From Brevibacterium rongguiense (GTDB lineage Bacteria; Actinomycetota; Actinomycetes; Actinomycetales; Brevibacteriaceae): a DNA stretch of 36,174 nt. The DNA lies in NCBI RefSeq assembly GCF_009857845.1, contig NZ_WWEQ01000030.1, positions 1 to 36,174 of the forward strand, written 5' to 3'. Shown in pieces: positions 22,767 to 30,494 of this stretch; position 1 is the first letter of the stretch; each line of letters opens with the position of its first letter. The notes beneath the pieces were generated by a model that made no database searches, had not been told where the DNA came from, and was given only the letters and a program-made list of their open reading frames with translations. A program made the translations under genes and the position numbers.

Positions 22767-24434
22767 TCAGTACGCCTTGACGCGCTGATCGACGATGAGG
22801 TGGATGAGCGCGAACCGGCCGTCGGCCACGGCGGCGAGCGCGTCCTGCACGGCCGCCGGGACGTCCGCGTCGTGCTCGACCCGCACGCCGAAGCCGCCGT
22901 AGGCCTCCGCGAGCTTCGCGAAGTCCGGGTTCTTCAGCTGCGTGCCGGAGATTCGCTCCGGGTACTGGGCCTCCTGGTGGGTGCGGATCGTGCCGTACTC
23001 CTGGTTGTCCATGACCACGACGAGCGGCGCAGCGCCGTACTGCGCGGCGGTGGCGAGCTCCTGGCCATTCATGAGGAATTCGCCGTCGCCGGCGATCGAG
23101 ACGACCTGGCGGCCGGGGTAGAGCAGAGCGGCAGCGACAGCGGAGGGCACCGAGTAGCCCATCGAGCCGTTGCGGGCGGAAATGAGGCTCGCGTAGCCGT
23201 TCGTGGGGAAGTACCGGTGGGCCCAGTTCGTGTGCTCGCCGGCGCCGAACGTCACCATCGCGTCCTCGTCGAGGCGCTCGACGAGATTGGCCATGAGGGT
23301 GGCCATCTGCGCCTGGCCCTCGCCGGGCTCGGCGCTGGGCAGCTGGGCGAATTCCTCCTGCTTGGCTCGCAGATCGGACGTCCAGGCCTTCCACGAGTCG
23401 GCGACCGGCAGGTCCATGCGGGCCAGGTCGCGGACGAAGGACTCGGGCTTCGCGACGATCTGCTGGGTCACCGGGCCCGAGCGGCCGCGCAGCGACGGGT
23501 CGATCGTGACGATGAAGTTCTCCTTGTCCCAGTTCTGCCGGACCGTGAAGCCGTCCGTGACGACGTCGCCGGGCACGGTGCCCACGAAGACGAGGAGGTC
23601 GGATTCGCCCAGCACCTCGTGGGTGAACGTGGGCCGGCCGTAGCCCAGTGGGCCCACGTAGCTGGGGGAGCCGAACGGCACGGTGCCCTCGCAGCGCCAC
23701 TCCGCGGCGGCCGGCAGGGAATGGGCTTCGAGCCAGGCCGTGAACTTCTGGGCCGTCGCGTCGTCCCAGTCGTTGCCGCCGAAGACGAACAGCGGGCGCT
23801 CGGCGCGCAGCAGCGCCGCCTTGAGCGCCTTCCAGTCCGTGACGGTCATGCCGCCGGTGGCGATGGGGATGGGCGGGTGGACGATCGTGTCGTGCGCCTC
23901 GCGCAGGATGTCCTCCGGCAGGCCGACGACCACGGGGCCGGGGCGGCCGGACTGGGCGGCGAACATCGCCTCCGCGACGATCTCCGAGGCGCGGTCCGGG
24001 TGATCGAGGACCATGACGCGCTTCGCGCCGGACTCGAACCAGGCCTTCGGATCGAACTCCTGGAACGCCTCCTTCTCCCGGTGCTCGAACGGGATGAGCC
24101 CGACGAAGAGCACCATCGCGGTCGAATCCTGCCAGGCGGTGTGCAGGCCCACGTGGGCGTTCGCGGCGCCCGGTCCGCGGGTGACCATCGCAACGCCGGG
24201 CACCTGCTTGAGCTTGCCCATCGCCTCGGCCATGTACGCGGCGCCGCCCTCGTGGCGGCACACGACCGTCTGGATGGAGGTGTCATGCAGGCCGTCGAGC
24301 ACATCGAGGAAGCTCTCACCGGGAACGACGAACACGCGCTCGACGCCGTGGGCCTCGAGCGACCGGACGATCATGTGTCCGGCGGACGTCGTCTCCTGCG
24401 TGCTCTGGTCAGACGATGCGGGCTGCTGCTCCAT
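22767..24434 (-). CDS. Thiamine-diphosphate-dependent enzyme, acetolactate-synthase-like, 555 aa
   Basis: The three domains of the ThDP enzyme family are present: an N-terminal Pyr domain with FVVPGESFLDVLDGL and the catalytic glutamate Glu62 in CRHEGGAAYMAEA, a central domain, and a C-terminal PP domain with the cofactor motif GDGEFLMNGQELATAAQYGAAPLVVVMDNQ. ARNGSMGYSVPSAVAA precedes the GDG motif. It resembles the large subunit of acetolactate synthase, but no small subunit is adjacent. Related single-subunit enzymes include decarboxylases, carboligases and oxidases of 2-oxo acids. The ATG at 24434 has GAGG upstream within a GAGGTACCTC palindrome. The gene is divergent from gluABCD. The substrate cannot be set from sequence. 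Confidence 0.85.
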   Translation of the reverse strand: MEQQPASSDQSTQETTSAGHMIVRSLEAHGVERVFVVPGESFLDVLDGLHDTSIQTVVCRHEGGAAYMAEAMGKLKQVPGVAMVTRGPGAANAHVGLHTAWQDSTAMVLFVGLIPFEHREKEAFQEFDPKAWFESGAKRVMVLDHPDRASEIVAEAMFAAQSGRPGPVVVGLPEDILREAHDTIVHPPIPIATGGMTVTDWKALKAALLRAERPLFVFGGNDWDDATAQKFTAWLEAHSLPAAAEWRCEGTVPFGSPSYVGPLGYGRPTFTHEVLGESDLLVFVGTVPGDVVTDGFTVRQNWDKENFIVTIDPSLRGRSGPVTQQIVAKPESFVRDLARMDLPVADSWKAWTSDLRAKQEEFAQLPSAEPGEGQAQMATLMANLVERLDEDAMVTFGAGEHTNWAHRYFPTNGYASLISARNGSMGYSVPSAVAAALLYPGRQVVSIAGDGEFLMNGQELATAAQYGAAPLVVVMDNQEYGTIRTHQEAQYPERISGTQLKNPDFAKLAEAYGGFGVRVEHDADVPAAVQDALAAVADGRFALIHLIVDQRVKAY

Positions 24435-24660
24435 GGAGGTACCTCGGTCTTCGGCGGCTGGGGTCGGCACAGCGGGCGCTGTCCGGACAGCTTACCGGGC
24501 AGCCACGGCCAATGTGGTGAGCGCCACGAGGACACCGGGGCCGCGATCCGGGCCGCTGTGTAACGAACGCATTCCGATTCGCCCCGGCAGGCGCGCACAG
24601 GCGCACCGGAGTGGATCGCGTGCGACCCAACCGCCTACCGTGATTGCCATCAGTGAAGAT
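24435..24660. promoter_or_regulatory. Divergent control region with a 14-bp palindrome
   Basis: GCTGTCCGGACAGC at 24478-24491 is a perfect 14-bp palindrome. It overlaps the candidate minus-strand -10 TAAGCT (24489-24494) and start point (about 24482) of the ThDP enzyme gene, an ideal place for a repressor. A second palindrome GAGGTACCTC (24436-24445) covers its ribosome binding site. On the plus side TACCGT (24636-24641) is a weak candidate -10 for gluA. Confidence 0.5.
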
Positions 24661-25413
24661 GTGAGCGCGGACACACGCGCACCGCTCGTCGACATCCGCG
24701 GCGTCGACAAGCACTTCGGCGATTTCCAGGCGCTCAAGGGGATCGACCTCCAGATCGAGCGCGGTGAGGTCGTGGTCGTCATCGGCCCCTCGGGGTCGGG
24801 GAAGTCCACGCTGTGCCGGACGATCAACCGGCTGGAGACCATCGACGCCGGGACCATCGCGATCGACGGCAAGCCGCTGCCGCAGGAGGGCCGCCCGCTG
24901 GCGCAGCTGCGCTCGGACGTCGGCATGGTCTTCCAGTCATTCAACCTGTTCGCGCACATGACGATCCTGGAGAACGTCACCCTGGGCCCCATTCAGGTCC
25001 GCGGCCTCAAGAAGCAGGAGGCGGAGGCCAAGGCGATGGAGCTGCTCGAGCGGGTGGGCGTCGGCCACCAGGCCGGCAAGTACCCCGCCCAGCTCTCCGG
25101 CGGCCAGCAGCAGCGCGTGGCGATCGCCCGCTCCCTGGCGATGCGGCCCAAGGTCATGCTCTTCGACGAGCCCACGTCCGCCCTCGATCCCGAGATGATC
25201 AACGAGGTCCTCGACGTCATGGTCGAGCTGGGCGCGGAGGGGATGACGATGATCGTCGTGACCCACGAGATGGGCTTCGCGCGCAAGGCCGCCAACCGCG
25301 TCGTGTTCATGGCCGACGGCGAGATCGTCGAGGTCGCGGGCCCCGAGGAGTTCTTCACCCACCCGCGGTCGGAACGTGCGCGGGACTTCCTCTCGAAGAT
25401 CCTCGCCCACTGA
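24661..25413 (+). CDS. gluA: Glutamate-type amino acid ABC transporter, ATPase subunit, 250 aa
   Basis: This is the ATP-binding subunit of a polar amino acid importer. It has Walker A GPSGSGKST (42-50), Q-loop Gln92, signature LSGGQ (145-149), Walker B VMLFDEP with Glu170 and the switch His in VVTHEMG. The gene order ATPase, lipoprotein, permease, permease is that of gluABCD in Corynebacterium, which suggests glutamate as substrate. The start is uncertain: the GTG at 24661 gives the usual family N-terminus (SADTRAPLVDIRG), while the GTG at 24640 adds seven residues. The -10-like TACCGT would place the transcript start near 24648, which favours 24661. Confidence 0.88.
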   Translation: MSADTRAPLVDIRGVDKHFGDFQALKGIDLQIERGEVVVVIGPSGSGKSTLCRTINRLETIDAGTIAIDGKPLPQEGRPLAQLRSDVGMVFQSFNLFAHMTILENVTLGPIQVRGLKKQEAEAKAMELLERVGVGHQAGKYPAQLSGGQQQRVAIARSLAMRPKVMLFDEPTSALDPEMINEVLDVMVELGAEGMTMIVVTHEMGFARKAANRVVFMADGEIVEVAGPEEFFTHPRSERARDFLSKILAH

Positions 25414-25482
25414 TCGCCCACCCGCAGCCCACGGGCCGCGGACCAGATCCGACACCCCGGACCATGCACCACCGGCTCAACC

Positions 25483-25488
25483 CAAGGA
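25483..25488 (+). promoter_or_regulatory. Ribosome binding site of gluB
   Basis: AAGGAG lies six bases before the gluB ATG. A strong site fits the high level of binding protein usually needed relative to the membrane subunits. Confidence 0.65.
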
Positions 25489-25494
25489 GTAGAC

Positions 25495-26391
25495 ATGAGA
25501 AGCCTCAAGACGATCATCACAGGGACCGCCATCGGGCTCCTGGCACTGTCGGGATGCGGTCAGAGCGGCAGCCCCGGCGACTCGGACGGCGGCGGCGAGA
25601 CGCAGGCGGAGGCGCCCGAGTACAAGGTCGATGACGGTTTCGCCCTCGACGACTCGAAGACCTGGAAGAAGGCCCACGACGCCGGCAAGCTCAAGGTGGG
25701 CGTGAAGTTCGACCAGCCGGGCCTGGGCAACAAGGAGGCGGGGGCCGATGCGCCCCAGGGGTTCGACATCGAGATCGCCAAGATGACCGCGGCCTCGATG
25801 GGCTTCAAGCCCGACCAGATCGAATGGGTCGAGACCGTCTCGGCCAACCGGGAGCCGTTCCTCCAGCAGGGCAACGTCGACATGATCGTCGCCACCTACA
25901 CGATCAACGATGAGCGCAAGAAGGTCATCGACTTCGCCGGGCCCTACTACATGGCCGGCCAGGATCTGCTCGTGAAGTCCGATTCGGATATCGGCGGGCC
26001 GGACCAGCTCAGCGGCAAGAAGGTCTGCTCCGTCGACGGCTCCACGCCGGCCAAGCGGATCAAGGACGAGTACAAGGACGCCGAGCTCGTCACCTACGAC
26101 ACGTACTCCAAGTGCGTCACCGACCTCCAGTCCGGCAGCGTGGACGCGGTCACGACCGACGATGCGATCCTGCGCGGCTACGCCAAGCAGTACGACGGCG
26201 AATTCAAGGTCGTCGGCAAGCCCTTCTCGGAGGAGCCGTACGGCATCGGCCTGCCCAAGGGCGACTCCGCGATGAAGGACGCGGTCAACAAGTCCCTCAA
26301 GGCCCATGAGGACGACGGCACCTGGAAGAAGGCGTTCGAGTACACGCTCGGCGATGCGGAGGGCGTCGAGCCGCCCGCGATCGACAGCTGA
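25495..26391 (+). CDS. gluB: Glutamate-type ABC transporter substrate-binding lipoprotein, 298 aa
   Basis: A lipoprotein signal peptide ends in the lipobox LSGC with Cys21, so the protein is tethered to the outside of the membrane. A Ser/Gly/Asp linker follows, then a type 3 solute-binding domain: LKVGVKFDQPGLG, GFDIEIAKMTAASMG, EWVETVSANREPFLQQGNVDMIVATYTINDERKKVIDFAGPYYMAGQDLLV, and SVDGSTPAKRI. This matches GluB-like proteins for glutamate. The ATG at 25495 has AAGGAG six bases upstream. A strong hairpin separates it from the permease genes. Confidence 0.93.
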   Translation: MRSLKTIITGTAIGLLALSGCGQSGSPGDSDGGGETQAEAPEYKVDDGFALDDSKTWKKAHDAGKLKVGVKFDQPGLGNKEAGADAPQGFDIEIAKMTAASMGFKPDQIEWVETVSANREPFLQQGNVDMIVATYTINDERKKVIDFAGPYYMAGQDLLVKSDSDIGGPDQLSGKKVCSVDGSTPAKRIKDEYKDAELVTYDTYSKCVTDLQSGSVDAVTTDDAILRGYAKQYDGEFKVVGKPFSEEPYGIGLPKGDSAMKDAVNKSLKAHEDDGTWKKAFEYTLGDAEGVEPPAIDS

Positions 26392-26405
26392 GCAATCCGC
26401 CCCGA

Positions 26406-26436
26406 CGGGTGCCCGGTCCCTGCGGCCGGGCACCCG
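26406..26436 (+). other. Perfect 11-bp hairpin between gluB and gluC
   Basis: The arms 26406-26416 and 26426-26436 surround a 9-base loop in the 64-bp gap. Such intercistronic stems can stabilise the upstream message or stop part of the transcripts, giving more binding protein than permease. Confidence 0.65.
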
Positions 26437-26455
26437 CACACCCGGAAAGACGAAC

Positions 26456-27118
26456 GTGACAACTTCAGAACTGCTCATGGTGTTCCTGCAGGGGACATGG
26501 GGCACAGTCAAGCTCTTCGGCGTGACTCTCATCGGCAGCCTCGTGCTCGGCACGGTCCTCGCGGCGATGCGAGTCTCGCCCACCCCGGTGCTGCGCGGCG
26601 CCGCGGCGGCCTACGTCAACATCGTCCGCAACACCCCGCTGACGCTCGTCATGTTCTTCTGCGTGTTCGGCCTGCCCTTCCTCGACATCCGCGCCAGCCG
26701 TGACTCGGCGCTCAACTCGTTCGTCCTCGCGTGTGTGGCGCTCATCGCCTACACGAGCTGCTTCGTCGCCGAGACGCTGCGCTCGGGCATCTCGACCATC
26801 CCGGTGGGGCAGGCCGAGGCCGCGCGGGCCATCGGGCTCAACTTCGGCCAGACACTGCGATTCGTGATCCTGCCGCAGGCATTCCGCACCGTGATCCCGC
26901 CCCTGGGCAGCGTCATCATCGCGATGCTGAAGAACACCTCGATCGCCTCGGCCTTCAACAACCGCGAGCTCATCTCGGCCATGCGCGGGGCCATCGAGCA
27001 GCGCGGTGACATCACCCTCATCGTCATCCTCGCCACCGCAGCCGCCTATCTTGTCCTGTCGCTCGTGCTCGGCAGGATCTTCGACTACCTCGAGAAGAAG
27101 TGGGTGATCGTGCGATGA
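26456..27118 (+). CDS. gluC: Glutamate-type ABC transporter permease, 220 aa
   Basis: This membrane subunit has about five membrane segments and the conserved cytoplasmic EAA loop, here EAARAIGLNFGQTLRFVILPQAFRTVIPPLG. It is of the HisM/GlnP type that pairs with a second permease. The GTG at 26456 follows a weak GGAAAG and gives TTSELLMVFLQGTWGTVKL at the N-terminus, as expected. It overlaps the next permease gene by ATGA (27115-27118). Length and motifs are intact, so only its partner gene is damaged. Confidence 0.92.
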   Translation: MTTSELLMVFLQGTWGTVKLFGVTLIGSLVLGTVLAAMRVSPTPVLRGAAAAYVNIVRNTPLTLVMFFCVFGLPFLDIRASRDSALNSFVLACVALIAYTSCFVAETLRSGISTIPVGQAEAARAIGLNFGQTLRFVILPQAFRTVIPPLGSVIIAMLKNTSIASAFNNRELISAMRGAIEQRGDITLIVILATAAAYLVLSLVLGRIFDYLEKKWVIVR

Positions 27119-27945
27119 GCCAGCCCACCCAGGTCCTCTTCGACGCCCCCGGCCCCAAGGGGCGCCGGAACAACGTCATCCTGTCCGTCGTCTCCGCCAT
27201 CGTGCTCGCCGCCATCGCGGCGCTCATCGTCTGGAAGTTCGGCGAGGCCGGACAGCTGACGGCCAAGAAGTGGAGCCCCTTCACCTTCGCGGTCATCCAG
27301 CAGACGCTGCTCAGCGGCATGCTGGCCACCCTGCGCGTGGCCGTCGTCGCCACCGTCCTCGCCCTGGTGCTGGGGACCGTGTTCGCGCTGCTGCGCCTGG
27401 CGCCGTCGCGCTGGGTATCGGCCTCCGCCACGGTCGTGCTCGAGTTCTTCCGCGGCGTGCCCGTGCTGCTCCTCATCTTCGCGACCTTCCTCCTCTTCGG
27501 CAATCAGATCGGCAGCTTCTGGTCCGTCGTCATCGGACTGGTCCTCTACAACGGCATGGTGATCGCGGAGATCATCCGCGCGGGCATCCTCGCGGTCCCG
27601 CGCGGCTAGCGCGAGGCGGCGGAGTCGATCGGCCTGCGCGGCGCCCAGGTCATGCGGCTGGTGCTCATGCCGCAGGCGCTGCGCGCGATGATGCCCACGC
27701 TCATCGCCCAGCTCGTCGTCCTCCTCAAGGACTCCGCGCTCGGCTACCTCGTGACGTACCAGGATCTCCTCTACCAGGTGAACCTCATCGGCCGGCAGTA
27801 CAACAACCTGCTCCCCACCTTCATCGTCGGCGCGGTGCTCTTCATCGCGATCAACATGTGCGTGGCGGGCCTCGCACGCTGGGTGGAACGCCGCCTGGGG
27901 CGCAAGACCGCCGCCGTGGAGGGCCCCGCCAAGGTCCTCGACTGA
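27115..27945 (+). pseudogene. gluD: gluD permease interrupted by an in-frame amber codon
   Basis: The frame starts at the ATG at 27115, overlapping the gluC stop, and codes for a permease up to AVPRG. Then TAG at 27607-27609 (codon 165) interrupts it, and the same frame continues without a gap as REAAESIGLRGAQVMRLVLMPQALRAMMP to a normal stop at 27945 (276 codons without the stop). The amber codon sits inside the conserved EAA loop that contacts the ATPase. It is most simply a C-to-T change of CAG (Gln), because GQREAA is a common sequence here. No other lesion is visible, so the change is recent, a sequencing error, or read through. The truncated product of 164 residues would lack the EAA loop and the last membrane segments. 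Confidence 0.88.
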
Positions 27946-27955
27946 GCCGATTCAC

Positions 27956-27977
27956 TGGGGCGGACAGGGGCCCCAGC
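27956..27977. terminator. Short hairpin between convergent gluD and lactate permease ends
   Basis: CTGGGG (27956-27961) and CCCCAG (27972-27977) can pair across ten bases in the 37-bp gap between convergent ends. This is weak evidence. Confidence 0.3.
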
Positions 27978-27982
27978 GGCGC

Positions 27983-29389
27983 TCAGCCGAGCGCCGTGAG
28001 CACCACGAGGACACCGGCGATCGCCACAGCGGCGATCCCGGCGGCCAGGAGAGCCGCGCGGCTGATCTTCGCGCCGTCCGCCGCCTCGCCGGCCTCCGGG
28101 TCCGAGGCGAGCTGGACGGCCATGAGCACGCGCGAGGGCGTGGCGAGGGTGGCGAACGAGGCCGCGGTGTTCGACGCCGCGATCGCCCAGACGGCGGGTG
28201 TGCCCGAGGCGGCCGCCAGTGAGGTGATCGTGGGGGCGAGCATGGCGTTGGCCCCCGTGTTCGATCCCGTGAGCACGGCACCCGCCGCGGCGAGCAGCGG
28301 GGCCGGGGCGATGCCGAGCACCGCGACGGCCGCGCCGATGTCGCCGCTCATCCCCGTCGCGGACATCACCCACCCCATGAGCATGAAGCCCGCGGTCGAG
28401 GCGCCCACCGGCACCCAGCGGGCGGCGCCCGGCCGGATGGCGGCCCGCGCCTCGGGCCCCGGCAGGGTGCGCAGGGCCACCGCGCACGCCACCGCGAGCC
28501 AGATGGGCGGCCAGGCGAGCGCGCGGGTGAGCGGCGCATCGACCAGGGCCGCGAGCAGCTGGGCGGCCAGGAGGCCCGCGACGAGCGCACCGTAGGGCGC
28601 GAGCGCGCCCGGAAGCCCCGGTGCGCCCTCGATCGTGCCGCCGCGCAGCCGGAACCAGCCGAGCAGCACGAGGATGGTGAGCAGGGAGCCCAGCACGCCC
28701 GCCAGCGGGGTGCCGATGAGCGCATTGGCCCCCAGGATGCCCGCGAAGAGGGTCACCGCGCCCAGCGCGCTGGGCCCGGCGATGTGGGCCAGCCCCTCGC
28801 CGCGGCAGGTGGCGATGACGACGGCCGCGACGACGGCGATCGGGATCGCGTTGAACAGCGCAGAGCCCACGCCCACCGCATCGACATCGAGGCCCGCGAG
28901 GCTCGCCGCGACCGCCGTGCCGGGACCGAGCGCACCCCACGGCACCGCGATGAGCCCCAGGATGCCCAGCAGCGCGGCGCGCGTGGGACGGTGCCCGAGC
29001 GCCCGCAGGATGGGCACCCCCACGGTGACCCCGATGCCGAAGCCCGTGACGGACTCCGCGAACGGCACGACGCCGAACACGACGAGCGCGGTGCCGGCCA
29101 GCGGAGAGGGCACGGCCCGCCGCAGCGCCTGGGCGATGAGGGCAATGGCCCCGGCCGCCTCGAGCATGCGGGCGAGCACCATGCCGAACAGCAGGATGAG
29201 CAGGACCTCCGCCACGAGCACCGCATAGGCCCCCGCGCTCTGAAGGGCCGCTGCGGGGAACGCTTGGGCCAGCGCCGCGATGAGGACGGCGGCGGCGAGT
29301 GCGGCCGCGGAGGAGACGACGGCGCCCCGCCGCAGCGCCAGGAGCACGACCGCGACGAGCACGGGGACGGCGGCGAGCAGCGGATGCAT
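27983..29389 (-). CDS. L-lactate permease family transporter, 468 aa
   Basis: This is a very hydrophobic protein with about 12-14 membrane segments. Family signatures are visible: FGVVPFAESVTGFGIGVTVGVPIL, GLIAVPWGALGPGTAVAASLAG and LTGSNTGANAMLAPTITSLA, the last being the hallmark of the LctP/LldP family. It would import L-lactate, and relatives also take D-lactate or glycolate, by proton symport. No lactate dehydrogenase gene is adjacent, so the substrate is inferred from the family. The ATG at 29389 is leaderless by sequence: minus-strand TAGGCT (29396-29401) ends seven bases before it. Confidence 0.9.
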   Translation of the reverse strand: MHPLLAAVPVLVAVVLLALRRGAVVSSAAALAAAVLIAALAQAFPAAALQSAGAYAVLVAEVLLILLFGMVLARMLEAAGAIALIAQALRRAVPSPLAGTALVVFGVVPFAESVTGFGIGVTVGVPILRALGHRPTRAALLGILGLIAVPWGALGPGTAVAASLAGLDVDAVGVGSALFNAIPIAVVAAVVIATCRGEGLAHIAGPSALGAVTLFAGILGANALIGTPLAGVLGSLLTILVLLGWFRLRGGTIEGAPGLPGALAPYGALVAGLLAAQLLAALVDAPLTRALAWPPIWLAVACAVALRTLPGPEARAAIRPGAARWVPVGASTAGFMLMGWVMSATGMSGDIGAAVAVLGIAPAPLLAAAGAVLTGSNTGANAMLAPTITSLAAASGTPAVWAIAASNTAASFATLATPSRVLMAVQLASDPEAGEAADGAKISRAALLAAGIAAVAIAGVLVVLTALG

Positions 29390-29395
29390 GGGACG

Positions 29396-29401
29396 AGCCT
29401 A
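29396..29401 (-). promoter_or_regulatory. Leaderless -10 element (TAGGCT) for the lactate permease
   Basis: On the minus strand TAGGCT ends exactly seven bases before the ATG at 29389. There is no Shine-Dalgarno sequence. Confidence 0.55.
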
Positions 29402-29561
29402 GGCGGTGCGCCGCGGCACCGGGGCCGCGTCTCAGCGGCGGAGCCGGCCCCGCGCCGGTGACTGTGCCCGCACTCGGATGCGGTGCGGACGCGGGTGCGC
29501 AGGATGCTCCTGCTCGGGTGCGCTCCACCGCGAGCGCAGGCAGCGCTCGCGGACCGCTGGC

Positions 29562-30494
29562 CTATGCGGGGGCGTCCGGCGCTGCGCCGCTGTCCGGGTG
29601 GGTGCTGGCGATCGAGGCGCCCGCGCCGCTGAGCGCGGCTTCGACATCCGCGGGCTCGACGGAGGCCAGTCCGTCGAGCAGCGCGGTGCGGAACGAGCCC
29701 GGCAGCCGGGTCCGCGCGGCGGCCCACTCACCGGCCAGCGACATCCACGCGGCGGCCGCGACCGCGCCGGTGAGCGGGTGCTCGGCGGCTGCGGCGCACG
29801 CCGCGCTCAGGGCCCCGAGCGCGCAGCCCGTGCCGGTCACGCGGGTGAGCAGCGGGTCCCCGCGGCGCAGCTCCACCCTGGTCCGGGTGTGCGCCTCGCC
29901 GGTGCGGGCTTCACCGGTACGCGCCAGGTCGGGCGCGGCGGGGCCCGCGATGCGGTCGACCTCGCCGGTCACGCAGACGATGCCGGGCACGGCGCGGTCC
30001 AGCGCTTCGAAGTCGTACCGGGCCGCTGCTTCGCCGGCGCGCGCATCGGGGCCGCTGCCCCCGGTGCCGGTGCCCGCGAGCACGGCGGCCTCCGCCGCGT
30101 TGCACCGGATCACGGTGGGGGAGTGCTCCGCCACCAGCGTGCGGGCCAGGCGCGTGCGCACTGGCGTGCGCGCGCCCACCGCGGCCGGGTCGAGCACCCA
30201 GGGGAGCCCGGCGGACCGAGCGGCGGCCACGGTGGGCACGATGGCGCGCGCGGCCTCCTCGCTCAGCGTGCCGAGGTTGACGAGCAGCGCAGCGGCGCCC
30301 GTGACGACGAGCGGCGCCTCCACCTGGGTCACCGTCATGACCGGCCGCGCACCGGCCGCCAGCAGGGCATCGGCCACCGTGGGCATCGACACGGCCGAGG
30401 AGGCGCAGTGCACGAGGGGCGCGTCCGCGCGGACCGCGGACAGGACCCGCCCGCACGCGGCCGGAGTGACGAACGGGGTCACGGCACCGGCCAT
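29562..30494 (-). CDS. thiM: Hydroxyethylthiazole kinase ThiM, 310 aa
   Basis: ThiM phosphorylates 4-methyl-5-(2-hydroxyethyl)thiazole in thiamine salvage. Family features are LLAAGARPVM (45-53), LDPAAVGA, RCNAAEAAVLAG and the active-site TGTGCALGAL with Cys224. Two things are odd. The segment that usually reads ITNYV is ASSAV (about 31-35), so a conserved Asn of the substrate pocket is missing. A short extra stretch (about 188-208) holds a repeated ARTGE. The ATG at 30494 shares one base with the stop of the MFS gene (TGATG), so both are made from one transcript under the TPP riboswitch. The function as a kinase is likely; thiazole specificity is less sure. Confidence 0.85.
   Translation of the reverse strand: MAGAVTPFVTPAACGRVLSAVRADAPLVHCASSAVSMPTVADALLAAGARPVMTVTQVEAPLVVTGAAALLVNLGTLSEEAARAIVPTVAAARSAGLPWVLDPAAVGARTPVRTRLARTLVAEHSPTVIRCNAAEAAVLAGTGTGGSGPDARAGEAAARYDFEALDRAVPGIVCVTGEVDRIAGPAAPDLARTGEARTGEAHTRTRVELRRGDPLLTRVTGTGCALGALSAACAAAAEHPLTGAVAAAAWMSLAGEWAAARTRLPGSFRTALLDGLASVEPADVEAALSGAGASIASTHPDSGAAPDAPA

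Noticed and set aside
24517..24538. Near-identical 22-base segments at 24517 and 27996 (one mismatch)
   Set aside because: The second lies in lactate permease coding sequence; the first is intergenic. Without flanking similarity this is probably chance or a tiny remnant.
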